Origin: Hyphomicrobiales bacterium
GTDB taxonomy: Bacteria > Pseudomonadota > Alphaproteobacteria > Rhizobiales > Methyloligellaceae
Assembly: GCA_021775525.1 (NCBI GenBank)
Contig: JAJFHQ010000055.1
Span: 1 to 46,437, forward strand
Direction of reading: 5' to 3'
Length of the DNA: 46,437 nt
The notes beneath the pieces were generated by a model. The model was not told where the DNA came from. It worked only from the letters and a program-made list of their open reading frames with translations, and ran no database searches. The translations under genes were made by a program, and so were the position numbers. Below, in pieces: positions 24,683 through 33,484 of this stretch (position 1 is the first letter of the stretch; each line of letters opens with the position of its first letter).

Positions 24683-25672
24683 TCAGGACAGGTTATTACC
24701 CAGGAACGTGCGGATCAGGCGGGCGATGGTTTCTCCGTCTTCCTCCAAGGCGAAGTGTCCGGTATTGAGCAGGTGCAGCTCGACATTCTTGAGATCACGC
24801 TTGTAGGGATGTGCGCCTTCTGACGGGAAAATCTTGTCGTTCTTGCCCCAGACGATCAGCGTGGGTGGCTGGTGCTTGCGGAAGTAGGCCTGCCACTCGG
24901 GATAGAGTGGAGGGTTCGTGCCATAGGAGTGGAACAGCTGGAGCTGAATTTCCTTGTTCCCAGGGCGGTCGAGAAAATACTGGTCCACCGTCCATGTATC
25001 CGGCGAAATCGCGTCCGGGTTGCGCGTGCCATGGATGTATTGCCACTTGGTGACGCCAATGTTCAGGAACCCTTCAAGCGGTTTGCCGGTTTGCTCATTG
25101 CGGTCCTTCCAGTAGGCCCGAAACGGCTTCCAGAAATCCCTCAGGCCTTCCTCGTAGGCATTGCCATTCTGCACGATCAGGGACTGTACCCGCTCTGGAT
25201 GCTTCGCGGCGATGCGAAAGCCGACCGGTGCGCCATAGTCCATGACGTAGAGACTGTATTTTTTCAGGCCAAGCTTTTGCGTAAAGCCCTCGATGACATT
25301 GGCGAGATTGTCGAAGCTGTAGTCGAATTCGTTGAGCGCCGGCATGGAGGAGTTGCCGAAGCCCGGATAGTCGGGTGCAACTACATGATATCTCTCGGCA
25401 AGCGCGGGGATTAGCTTGCGGAACATCTGCGAGGATGTCGGAAAGCCGTGCAGCAGCAGGACTGTCGGCGCGCTCTTGGGGCCGGCCTCCCGGTAGAATA
25501 TATCGAGCCCGTTGACCTTTACGCTTTTGTGCTGGGTCTGGGTGATTTTCGTCGGGGCGCTGAACGCCTGTTGCGCTGTTACAGTGTTCGTGGCAAGGGC
25601 CATGGTGAGGCTGAGGGCCAGCGCCGTGACGGTTTTTTTAAGACCTCTGAGGCCGGGTATCTGAAGTGACAT
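24683..25672 (-). CDS. Exported alpha/beta hydrolase with Asp nucleophile (haloalkane dehalogenase/epoxide hydrolase-like)
   Basis: A signal peptide (about residues 1-34, ending TVTAQQA) precedes an alpha/beta-hydrolase fold: the oxyanion loop [10 protein letters not shown] (75-84), the nucleophile elbow [10 protein letters not shown] with D145 in place of serine, a cap domain, then the acid D279 in [10 protein letters not shown] and catalytic H306 in [10 protein letters not shown]. An Asp nucleophile is characteristic of haloalkane dehalogenases, haloacetate dehalogenases and epoxide hydrolases, which form an alkyl-enzyme ester. AGGAA upstream supports the start. It is probably co-transcribed with the CMD-like gene just upstream. 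Confidence 0.88.
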   Translation of the reverse strand: MSLQIPGLRGLKKTVTALALSLTMALATNTVTAQQAFSAPTKITQTQHKSVKVNGLDIFYREAGPKSAPTVLLLHGFPTSSQMFRKLIPALAERYHVVAPDYPGFGNSSMPALNEFDYSFDNLANVIEGFTQKLGLKKYSLYVMDYGAPVGFRIAAKHPERVQSLIVQNGNAYEEGLRDFWKPFRAYWKDRNEQTGKPLEGFLNIGVTKWQYIHGTRNPDAISPDTWTVDQYFLDRPGNKEIQLQLFHSYGTNPPLYPEWQAYFRKHQPPTLIVWGKNDKIFPSEGAHPYKRDLKNVELHLLNTGHFALEEDGETIARLIRTFLGNNLS

Positions 25673-25701
25673 TGATCCAATTCCTTATTTTGGTGCAGCA
25701 A

Positions 25702-25734
25702 GGGCATGAAGCGCGGAGGGAACGCTTCATGCCC
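25702..25734 (-). terminator. Intercistronic 12-bp hairpin between the CMD-like and hydrolase genes
   Basis: GGGCATGAAGCG pairs perfectly with CGCTTCATGCCC over a 9-base loop in the 73-base gap between the two co-directional genes. No U tract follows, so it may be an attenuator, RNA-stabilising or processing hairpin rather than a full terminator. Confidence 0.5.
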
Positions 25735-25745
25735 TCTTCCGCCGG

Positions 25746-26306
25746 TTAAGCGGCGGCTACCGCTTCGGCTTCACCGGCCGATACGAGCGGGAAGTCGATT
25801 TCTGTTTGCGCGACGTGGTTGAAATAATTGCTGAAGGTGTTCAGCGCGACGCCAGCGACAATTTCCGAGATTTCGGCATCGCTGACGCCAGCCAGGCGTG
25901 CTTCAGCCAAATCCTGATCCGAGACGAACCCGCGCTTGGCGACGATGGTTTGTGCCAGGGTAAGGATCGCCTGCGTATGCGGGTCACTGGAGTTGCCTTG
26001 CAGGTTTGCAGCGAGTTCGTCTTCGCCAACACCTTCATTGCGCCCTTTAAGGGTGTGTGCCGATGCGCAATAGTTGCAATGGTTTTCACCTGCGATAGTG
26101 AGGGCGAGTTGCTCTTGTAAGGCTCCTGAAAATTCGCCGCCGGATAGCGCTTTTGATAGCACCAGATAGGCTTCAAGCACCGCCGGAGACTGCGCCATCG
26201 TGCGCAGCAGGTTCGGGGTTACGCCGATGGCGGCCTGTACGTCATCCAGCAGGTCCTTGGCTCTGCCCGTGGCGGTATTCGGGTCAATGGGGGTTAAGCG
26301 GGGCAT
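25746..26306 (-). CDS. Carboxymuconolactone decarboxylase-family (AhpD-like) protein
   Basis: The AhpD-like active-site motif is visible as EN-H-CNYCASAHT (E74, C77, C80, H84), in the all-helical CMD fold. Family members with CxxC-H act as peroxidases or peroxidase reductants. The length of about 186 aa matches the peroxidase-related subgroup. The ATG at 26306 is preferred to a TTG at 26327. The gene is divergent from a TetR regulator and upstream of the dehalogenase-like hydrolase, a layout seen for stress-induced, repressor-controlled detoxification genes. Confidence 0.9.
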   Translation of the reverse strand: MPRLTPIDPNTATGRAKDLLDDVQAAIGVTPNLLRTMAQSPAVLEAYLVLSKALSGGEFSGALQEQLALTIAGENHCNYCASAHTLKGRNEGVGEDELAANLQGNSSDPHTQAILTLAQTIVAKRGFVSDQDLAEARLAGVSDAEISEIVAGVALNTFSNYFNHVAQTEIDFPLVSAGEAEAVAAA

Positions 26307-26403
26307 TGATCTTGTTTCCTTTTCCAAAGTCGATTCATCTATTCAAGGTTTTGTCCGTATGTGCAGAATCTGGAACGAGATCCGCATTTGATTTGATTAA
26401 AGA

Positions 26404-26483
26404 TAGAACGTTCAGTATATAAATCAATGCTACAAGAGTTGACTTTTGCGTGATAATTAAAGTATTAGAGACTGAACGGTCTA
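26404..26483. promoter_or_regulatory. Two inverted-copy TetR operators and a tetR promoter
   Basis: TAGAACGTTCAGTAT (26404-26418) and the reverse complement of AGACTGAACGGTCTA (26469-26483, that is TAGACCGTTCAGTCT) match at 13 of 15 bases. Both contain the CGTTCAG core and are partly palindromic. They flank the divergent intergenic region, one by each gene, the arrangement expected for a TetR repressor controlling itself and its neighbour. A TTGACT (26439-26444) with TATTAG (26463-26468, 18-base spacer) is a candidate promoter for the TetR gene. Confidence 0.75.
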
Positions 26484-26504
26484 TATTAATTTGGAGAAAC
26501 CATA

Positions 26505-27125
26505 ATGCCACGCCCGAGCAAGAAAGAGCATCTCGTTGAAACGGCTGTGAAATTATTCGGCAGGGATGGCTTTCATGCCACCGGGATCGACAAGATCCTG
26601 CAGGAAGCCGGCGTGGCACGGATGACGCTGTACAAGCATTTCCGCTCCAAGGACGAGCTTATTCTCGCGGCCCTGCGGAGGCGGGATGAGCAGTTCCGTA
26701 TCTGGTTCAAGAGCGCCATCGAGAAATCTGGCGGCACGCCGGCAGAGCGATTGCTCGCAAGTTTCGACGCGCTTGATGAGTGGTTTGCTGGCAGGGCCTT
26801 TGCCGGGGTGCCGTTTACCGGCTGCGCCTTCATCAATGCCACGGCGGAGTTTTCCGAGGCGAACCATCCGGTGCATCAACTGGCGGCCGAGCATAAGCGG
26901 CTGATCCTGGAATATTTGCGCCTTTTGGCATCATCAGCTGGTGCGCGCGATTCCGATGGTCTCGCTTGGGCGATTTCTCTTCTTCATGAAGGAGCAATCG
27001 TTACCGCCCAGGTGTCCAGTGATATTCATGCCGGGCAAGGGGCAAAGAAAATTGCCAGGACCGTGATGGCTGAACATGGGATTGAAGTTACGACCAAGTC
27101 CCTTGCGAACGAAGATGCCTATTAG
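26505..27125 (+). CDS. TetR/AcrR-family transcriptional regulator
   Basis: The N-terminal HTH is complete (KKEHLVETAVKLFGRDGFHATGIDKILQEAGVARMTLYKHFRSKDELILAALRRRDE, residues about 6-62), with the family Y-x-HF-x-SK-x-EL core. The C-terminal domain (about 65-206) is of the kind with a WF-GRAF-GVPFTGCAFINA segment seen in regulators of small oxidoreductase/hydrolase operons. GGAG upstream supports the ATG. It is divergent from the CMD-like/hydrolase operon, with two matching operators between them. Confidence 0.93.
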   Translation: MPRPSKKEHLVETAVKLFGRDGFHATGIDKILQEAGVARMTLYKHFRSKDELILAALRRRDEQFRIWFKSAIEKSGGTPAERLLASFDALDEWFAGRAFAGVPFTGCAFINATAEFSEANHPVHQLAAEHKRLILEYLRLLASSAGARDSDGLAWAISLLHEGAIVTAQVSSDIHAGQGAKKIARTVMAEHGIEVTTKSLANEDAY

Positions 27126-28702
27126 GGAATTGCTGGCCAGGACCGGCGAGAGGGCATGATTTCATGTTTTCGTCGAGCTTTGAAAATATAGCAAAAAATA
27201 TCCCTTAAAATCTAGAAAGACAGATAAATATAACTGATATATTATGCATCATTAGAAAATATATCTATTTCCTTCCCTCACAAGGAAACCCAATTCACAC
27301 GAGGACCCGCTAAATCACAACCATTCCGATCACCTGGTTGAACTGCCGGTATCGGCACCTATCTCAGGGTCAACTTGGCCGGCTCGCCTGATTGCAAGAT
27401 TGCAAAGTGAGGGTGAGCTAGCGGTCCCAATGAAGCGGACCCGAGGCCGATTGAGACGGTGCGCGTGCAACAATGCAGAGCCGCATGCCGTTTCGCGGGG
27501 ACCACAGCATTTTCCCGCCAGGGCACATTTTAGCCCTGGTGTGTGATGCACGGGGTGTCCCGGCTACGAGCTCCGACAAGGTCTTAGTTTTAAAGAGGCG
27601 GCCGGCACTCCGTTATCCCACCATTGACGCGGGGAACATTGGAGGCCGGCCTAGACGCGCGACAAGACGATCACTCGGGTGGAGTGTGCGAGTTCACTCC
27701 AATCCCGGACGCGAGACTATCGATCGGTCTTGCGTTGCGCGCATTGGCGCCAGACGGCTTGGGTCGAGACGGCATTCGATCCCAGGGCGATACACTGGCG
27801 CGGGAGAACCGGCTCCGATCCCCGCTCGGGGGCGGGAGCGAAGGGACGGCGCCCTAAAGACTGAAAGTTTATTTATGAAACCTGTTTCGCGCATGAGCTT
27901 GGCAGCGCGGTTTTTCTGCATAATGGCTCTGATGGATGAAATGGTGCCGCTGGTAGCCAGGTGGCACGTGGCCTTTGCAGACCATGTGAATGCGGGGGGA
28001 GCAAACCCGGCATCACCAGCGGCATTGCCGTATCCGGCCGGAGGCACGGGGGTACACACCGGCATTTCGACGACACAACTGATACGCGGCTGGATCATGA
28101 TATCCGTCGCGTTTGTTGCGAGAAGATGCGGCTACGCAAAACAATATGCCGCGGCTGGTGCATTTGAGATGCGGTGGAATGCGGCTCAAGCTGACAGCTT
28201 GCACCGGCCGGTAAACCCGACTGGCGCGCGCGGCGCGGATACGACATTCTTCCCTCCCGATACGCGTTACTACCCCGTACCCCCAGCACCGGAACTCACG
28301 TTTCTTGACGAAAAGTTTTAATGGGATTTATTGCCCACAGTGAGGCAATCAGTCACTGATTCGGGCGGAAATTAGTCAATTTTATGAAGAATCACTCGCT
28401 TTTGGCAAACCAAGCGAACTGGCGTCCTGTTTACCACCATGACACGAAACGATTTCGTGAAAACGGGTTATGCCGCGAAACCGTATACTCCAATCAAAAC
28501 ATCTTGCACGGCTCGTAAGGTGCTGGCGATGGCTATGAATCGAGTTGAAACGCTGGCTCAGGGGTTAACGAAAACGCAGAAAAGGCGTATTTCGAGCGCA
28601 GGGAATCCGACATCGGCAGCGTATCAAGTCTAACAATATCCTGTTGATCATAAATAGCCTGCGCTTATGCTGCCGCTCGACGCTTTTGGAATGATCTGAA
28701 AA
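27126..28702. other. Gene-poor block of about 1.6 kb with clustered stem-loops
   Basis: The longest ORF here (27473-28321, 282 codons) has no initiation signal, an arginine-heavy random-looking composition and no recognisable motif, so I do not call it. The first part (27170-27290) is AT-rich. From about 27415 to 27850 short perfect stems are dense: CCAGGGC/GCCCTGG (27518-27539), GGCCGGC/GCCGGCC (27600-27651), CGGG-TGGAGTG/CACTCCA-AT-CCCG (27676-27707, enclosed by CAAGAC-GATC/GATC-GGTCTTG), GCGCCA/TGGCGC with inner TTGGGTCGA/TCGATCCCAG (27747-27801) and GCTCC/GGAGC (27812-27839). A perfect 15-base palindrome AATCAGTCACTGATT lies at 28347-28361. The stem cluster may be a structured RNA. Confidence 0.5.
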
Positions 28703-29848
28703 ATGCCAAGTCATATGAAAAATATTCGCCATCTGGCCTTCGTCTTGGTTAGCCTGTTCTCTGCCGTCCATGTCATATGGCTAGCGGTGCCGGGACCGGC
28801 TGTTGCACAAGAGCTGGAAGCAATGCTCGTGCGCGTGGAGAAGGTGCGCACGGAGCCCTTTACCCAGACCGTGCCGATTGTCGGACGTCTGGTGTCCTTG
28901 CGCATGGGTGATATTGCCGCGAGGATTTCTGCTCCTGTGGAAAGTATTCATGTTGAGGTCGGTGACAGGGTGCGCAAGGGTCAGGTGCTGGTCGTGCTGG
29001 ACGGTGAAATCCTGAAGGCGGAACTGAACCTGACGCAGAGTGAACTCGATGAGGCCGGTGCGGAGATGAAGACCTGGGCCGCAGAGCTGGACGTGGCGAA
29101 GACCGAGCTCAGGCGCCAGGAAGGGTTAAGCACGTCGGTTGCATTCTCACAAGCTAAGTTTGAAGACGCCCAAAAGAAAGTCGCTGTAGCTGAAGCGCGC
29201 GTCGAGCGGGCCAGGGCCAATGTCGCGATCAAGCGTTCCAATCTGCAGCGCAAACAGATCGATGTGGAATATGCCGCTGTGCGGGCCCCCTATGCGGGCG
29301 TGGTTATGCGCCGCTACACCGAGGCCGGGGCCTATGTGGAGCAGGGTGATCCGCTGGCCCGTTTGATTGGCGACCGCTCGCTGGAAGTCGAGGCGTTCAT
29401 ACCCTACACGCGCCTCAATGGCCTGTCCGCCGGACGCAAGGTTGATTTCAAACTCGATGACGGCTCGCGCCACAAGGCGACAGTCCGCTCAATCCTGCCA
29501 TCGGAAAATCCGCGAACGCGAACCCGCATTGTAAGGCTGGTGCCTGAATTCGGCAAAACCAAACGGCCACTGGCCGAGTCTCAATCTGTGGTTGTCTATG
29601 TTCCCATCAGCGAGGATCGAAGAGTGGTTACGGTCCATAAGGACGCTGTTCTAAAACAGCCCAAGGGTGACATCGTCTATGTGGTGAACAAGGAAAGCGC
29701 TCAAATACGCCCTGTGGTTCTGGGGGATGCGTTGGGCAACAGGTTCGAGGTTGTGAGCGGACTGAAACAAGGTGAAGTGGTCGTTATCCGCGGCAATGAA
29801 CGGCTTCAACCGGGTGCCAAAGTGCGCGTAGAGAAAGGTTCATCATGA
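28703..29848 (+). CDS. RND efflux periplasmic adaptor (membrane fusion protein)
   Basis: A signal segment (about residues 8-35) is followed by the HlyD/AcrA plan: a lipoyl half (ISAPVESIHVEVGDRVRKGQVLVVLDGE, about 74-101), an alpha-hairpin coiled coil (about 105-180), the second lipoyl half (VRAPYAGVVMRRYTEAGAYVEQGDPLARL), a beta-barrel and a membrane-proximal domain ending QGEVVVIRGNERLQPGAKVRVEKGSS. It would link the inner-membrane pump to an outer-membrane channel. The stop overlaps the permease start as ATGA. An internal ATG at 28715 is an alternative start. No outer-membrane channel gene is nearby. Confidence 0.93.
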   Translation: MPSHMKNIRHLAFVLVSLFSAVHVIWLAVPGPAVAQELEAMLVRVEKVRTEPFTQTVPIVGRLVSLRMGDIAARISAPVESIHVEVGDRVRKGQVLVVLDGEILKAELNLTQSELDEAGAEMKTWAAELDVAKTELRRQEGLSTSVAFSQAKFEDAQKKVAVAEARVERARANVAIKRSNLQRKQIDVEYAAVRAPYAGVVMRRYTEAGAYVEQGDPLARLIGDRSLEVEAFIPYTRLNGLSAGRKVDFKLDDGSRHKATVRSILPSENPRTRTRIVRLVPEFGKTKRPLAESQSVVVYVPISEDRRVVTVHKDAVLKQPKGDIVYVVNKESAQIRPVVLGDALGNRFEVVSGLKQGEVVVIRGNERLQPGAKVRVEKGSS

Positions 29849-32800
29849 ACCTGATACGCGCGGCAATCGAGCGGCCAATCGCCGTGGTGTCTGTCGTGCT
29901 GATGGCGGTGATGTTCGGGATCGTAGCCCTGCAGACGATTCCCATTCAGCTCGCTCCCGACGTGAACCGGCCAGTCATCACTGTGAAGACAAGCTGGTTT
30001 GGCGCGGCACCAGCCGAGATTGAGCGCGAAATCGTCATCCGTCAGGAAGACGTGCTGCGCGGTATCGCCGGCTTGTCTACAATCGAAAGCTCATCCGAGC
30101 AGGGCAACTCCAAGATCAAGATGGAGTTTGCCGTGGGCACGGGCATGGATCGCGCCATGCTGGAAGTTGCCAACCGGCTTGATCGCGTTACCGGGTACCC
30201 GGATGAAGCGGATGAACCAACCATCAAGCTTGCGGGTGCGGAAGATTCCCCCATTGCCTGGTTCATCGTCTCCCGCGCACCGGGAAATGAACGTCCGATC
30301 AATGAATTTGGTGATTTCGTCAAGGATGTGATCAAGGACCGTGTCGAGCGTGTTGAGGGCGTTGGGCAGGTCAATGTCTATGGCGCCAGTGAACGTGAAA
30401 TTGAGATAGTCATTGAGCCGGAACTTCTGGCCCGCTACAGGCTCACGGTCTCAAACATTGTCGATGTGCTCCGGCGCAACAATGCGGTCATGAGTGCAGG
30501 CGACGTAGACGAAGGCAAGCGCCGCTACGTTGTGCGGACCGAGGGTGAACTCAATACTCTGGACAATATTCGTAACGTGGTTCTGCGTTCTGTTCGCGAC
30601 CCGCAAACCGGTGGGCTGGCCCGCGTCACCGTCAATGACATCGCCAAGGTGGGCTTTGCCTACAAGGAGGCAGACGCCAAAATTCGCATGGATGGTCAAC
30701 CGGCGCTGGCCTTCAATGCTGAGCGGGAAACCGGCGCCAATGTCATTGCGACCATGGCCGGTATTCAGGAGGCTATAGCTGAATTGAACAAACGTGCCGT
30801 GCCGGGGCGGGGTCTTAAGTTGCGGCAGGTCTATGATGAAACGATTTATATCAAATCGTCCGTCAGCCTTGTCCGGCAGAATATCTGGATTGGAGGCACA
30901 CTGGCTGCCATCATACTGATGCTGTTCCTGCGCTCCTGGCGGGCGACCGTTATCATATCCCTTGCCATTCCTGTTTCGGTGATAGGCTCTTTTGTCGCCA
31001 TGGCGGCGCTCGGACGCTCCCTCAACGTGATTTCACTCGCCGGACTTGCCTTTGCCGTCGGGATGGTGGTGGACGCTGCCATCGTCGTTCTGGAAAATAT
31101 TTTCCGCCTTCGGGAGAAGGGGCGAACCTCGCAAGACGCGGCATATAGAGGTGCCCAGCAGGTCTGGGGTGCTGTGCTGGTTTCGGCACTGACGACGGTG
31201 ATGGTGTTTATTCCCGTATTGATGATGAAGCTTGAAGTGGGGCAGTTGTTTCGCGATATCGGCGTGGCCATCTCGGTTTCGGTAATCCTGTCGCTGCTGG
31301 TCTCGATCACGGTGATTCCCGCGCTTTCGGCTCGCCTGCTTGCAGCAAGTGCCGGCAAGGAAAATGAAGCCTTCAAGCGAGTTTCAATTCCCGGCATTGA
31401 TCAACTTGCGCGCGTATTCGTGGATGGTGTTGCCGGGTTCACAAAACTGGTGACGCGCAACAAGATCGCAGCTGTGAGCGTTGTCGTCGCGACATCTCTG
31501 GCCTGTAGCATGGCTGCTTGGGTATTCCTGCCTAAGCTGGAATATCTTCCCGAAGGCAACCGCAACCTGATGTTCGGTATTATTATACCGCCTCCGGGTT
31601 ACAATCTCGACACGACCACGGAAATTGCCAAGCGCATTGAAGAAGATATCAAGCCCTTGCTCAAATCTGTTTCCGGTCCCGAAGAGGTCGAGGGCCAGCC
31701 GGCAAAGATTGATCGTTTCTTTTTCGTGGCCCGCAGGGCAATGACATTTCTTGGAGCCGCAGCCGTGACGCCCTCAAGGGTCTCGGAGCTGAAACCGGTA
31801 CTTCAAAATCCTATTTTCAAGGAACCGGGCACATTCGCCATTATCAACCAGCGGTCTATTTTCGCCCGAGGCATTGGCGGTGGGAGAAAGATTGAACTCG
31901 ATGTTTCGGGACCGGAACTGGAAACAATCCTGGCCACCGCTCTTGCGGCAACAGGTCGGATTCTCAAGGTATTGCCAATGCACAAGGGCAATCAGTTCCG
32001 TCCCAATCCGGGGCTGGAACTCGGTGCGCCGGAAGTGCGTGTGCTACCCGACCGCATCAAGCTTGCCGATAATGGTGTCACGCCGGTGGAGCTGGGCGAA
32101 ACAATCGATACCTTCAATGACGGGTTACGTATTGTTGAGGTTACGGTCGGTAACAGCCGCCTTGATCTGATGCTCAAGGGTCCGCTTGGCAAAATCAATG
32201 AGACGCAGGGTGTGGGCAATCTACCCGTGGTTACGGCTTCGGGCCAAATCCTTCCTGTATCCTCGGTGGCAAAGGTTGAGATGACCGCCGGACCAACCGC
32301 GATCCGCCATCGTGAAAGGCTTCGAACGGTCACGCTTGAAGTGGTCCCATCCTTCGAAACCCCACTCGAGGAGGCGATAGAGATTCTGGATACCCAGGTG
32401 ATAAAGCCTCTGCGCGCGGAAGGCTTGCCCGAAGGCGTAAGGCTTCGCATCACCGGTACAGCGGATAAGCTCACCGAAACATGGAACCACATGGTTGGTG
32501 ATCTTATCGTGGCAATGATCATCGTTTATCTGGTAATGGCCATCCTGTTTGAAAGTTTCATCTATCCACTGGTCATCATGCTTGCTGTGCCGATGGCGGC
32601 TGCGGGCGGTGTTGCGGGTCTTGCCCTGCTGAACCTGTTCTATCTCCAGTCGCTCGATATGCTGACCATGCTGGGTTTCGTGATCTTGATCGGCATCGTG
32701 GTCAATAACGCCATTCTCCTTGTGCACCAGACGCTCATCCATCTGCGCGAGGACAAGATGGCGCCCGAGACGGCGATCACAGAAGCGACGCGCAATCGCA

Positions 32801-33072
32801 TCCGGCCTATTTTCATGTCAACACTGACGTCAGTGTTCGGGATGCTGCCGCTAGTGTTTTTTCCAGGCGCCGGTTCTGAGCTTTACCGTGGGCTTGGCTC
32901 GGTCGTGGTGGGCGGTTTGTCGCTGTCGGCGGTACTCACGCTTTTGATCGTGCCGCCGATGCTCACCCTGGTCGTGGGGCCGCTGGAGACAAGAGCCCTG
33001 GAACGCGCCGCTGCCAAGGCGCGCAAAACCAAGCGTCCGCGCACGAGGCGCAAGGCGGCGCCGGCCGAGTAA
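29845..33072 (+). CDS. RND-family efflux permease (AcrB/MdtB-like)
   Basis: A full-length resistance-nodulation-division pump of 1075 aa has twelve membrane segments and two large periplasmic loops (about residues 35-335 and 560-880). The N-terminal IERPIAVVSVVLMAVMFGIVALQTIPIQLAPD start is typical. The proton-relay acid in the fourth membrane segment is D410 in FAVGMVVDAAIVVLEN; the second Asp of the usual VDD pair is Ala. The tenth segment has GFVILIGIVVNNAILLVHQ. The adaptor gene overlaps it upstream. Substrate range (drugs, lipids or metals) cannot be read. The C-terminus is a basic, Lys/Arg/Ala-rich tail (ARKTKRPRTRRKAAPAE). Confidence 0.93.
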   Translation: MNLIRAAIERPIAVVSVVLMAVMFGIVALQTIPIQLAPDVNRPVITVKTSWFGAAPAEIEREIVIRQEDVLRGIAGLSTIESSSEQGNSKIKMEFAVGTGMDRAMLEVANRLDRVTGYPDEADEPTIKLAGAEDSPIAWFIVSRAPGNERPINEFGDFVKDVIKDRVERVEGVGQVNVYGASEREIEIVIEPELLARYRLTVSNIVDVLRRNNAVMSAGDVDEGKRRYVVRTEGELNTLDNIRNVVLRSVRDPQTGGLARVTVNDIAKVGFAYKEADAKIRMDGQPALAFNAERETGANVIATMAGIQEAIAELNKRAVPGRGLKLRQVYDETIYIKSSVSLVRQNIWIGGTLAAIILMLFLRSWRATVIISLAIPVSVIGSFVAMAALGRSLNVISLAGLAFAVGMVVDAAIVVLENIFRLREKGRTSQDAAYRGAQQVWGAVLVSALTTVMVFIPVLMMKLEVGQLFRDIGVAISVSVILSLLVSITVIPALSARLLAASAGKENEAFKRVSIPGIDQLARVFVDGVAGFTKLVTRNKIAAVSVVVATSLACSMAAWVFLPKLEYLPEGNRNLMFGIIIPPPGYNLDTTTEIAKRIEEDIKPLLKSVSGPEEVEGQPAKIDRFFFVARRAMTFLGAAAVTPSRVSELKPVLQNPIFKEPGTFAIINQRSIFARGIGGGRKIELDVSGPELETILATALAATGRILKVLPMHKGNQFRPNPGLELGAPEVRVLPDRIKLADNGVTPVELGETIDTFNDGLRIVEVTVGNSRLDLMLKGPLGKINETQGVGNLPVVTASGQILPVSSVAKVEMTAGPTAIRHRERLRTVTLEVVPSFETPLEEAIEILDTQVIKPLRAEGLPEGVRLRITGTADKLTETWNHMVGDLIVAMIIVYLVMAILFESFIYPLVIMLAVPMAAAGGVAGLALLNLFYLQSLDMLTMLGFVILIGIVVNNAILLVHQTLIHLREDKMAPETAITEATRNRIRPIFMSTLTSVFGMLPLVFFPGAGSELYRGLGSVVVGGLSLSAVLTLLIVPPMLTLVVGPLETRALERAAAKARKTKRPRTRRKAAPAE

Positions 33073-33111
33073 AAATATTCATCTTGCGACTGTTCGAGCC
33101 TCATTCTGATC

Positions 33112-33321
33112 ATGGATAAAAAAGCCGTCACATTTGGACTTGGCGTTCTACTTGGAGTGGTTCTGCTGGGCTTCGCACTGTGGCATTCAGATGGTCCGAT
33201 GACACGTTGCGAAGATGCGGGTGGGCAAATGTTAGTTGGTCCGGGTGGGGAAACCTCGTGTGTAAGTTCCAAGACATTTGTTCCGCTGGAAGGTTTCGAT
33301 GGGAGTGAGAAGCCCAATTGA
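33112..33321 (+). CDS. Small exported or membrane-anchored protein, 69 aa
   Basis: An N-terminal hydrophobic segment (VTFGLGVLLGVVLLGFALW) is followed by a short domain with two cysteines and paired glycines (RCEDAGGQMLVGPGGETSCVS), a pattern reminiscent of small DUF333-like lipoprotein domains but too short to assign. No strong binding site precedes the ATG. It follows the RND permease by 39 bases on the same strand and could be its last gene. Function unknown. Confidence 0.6.
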   Translation: MDKKAVTFGLGVLLGVVLLGFALWHSDGPMTRCEDAGGQMLVGPGGETSCVSSKTFVPLEGFDGSEKPN

Positions 33322-33400
33322 TATTAGGAGCTTCGCCACCGAATTACCTTTTCCTCTACTAACTATCATCGGCTACGAGGCTTGCCAGAACACCCCTCAG

Positions 33401-33444
33401 TTGACACGATATAAAAAGGGCGTACCCCGTACGTCGTAATTACG
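33401..33444 (+). promoter_or_regulatory. Probable promoter/operator of the EF-G-like gene
   Basis: A consensus -35 TTGACA (33401-33406) is followed by two adjacent palindromes, CGTACCCCGTACG (33421-33433) and CGTAATTACG (33435-33444). No good -10 sits at the usual spacing, so the exact promoter is unclear. The two symmetric sites suggest a regulator binds between the promoter and the gene. Confidence 0.45.
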
Positions 33445-33484
33445 GAGAGAGTATTTATGTAAGTCATTGAGGGGAGGTAGTAAA

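Noticed and set aside
27473..28321. 282-codon ORF in the gene-poor block
   Set aside because: No ribosome binding site, random-looking Arg/Gly/Pro/Ala-rich translation, no motif, and it overlaps the stem-loop cluster.
28439..28633. 64-codon ORF upstream of the efflux adaptor
   Set aside because: No initiation signal and no domain; not distinguishable from chance.
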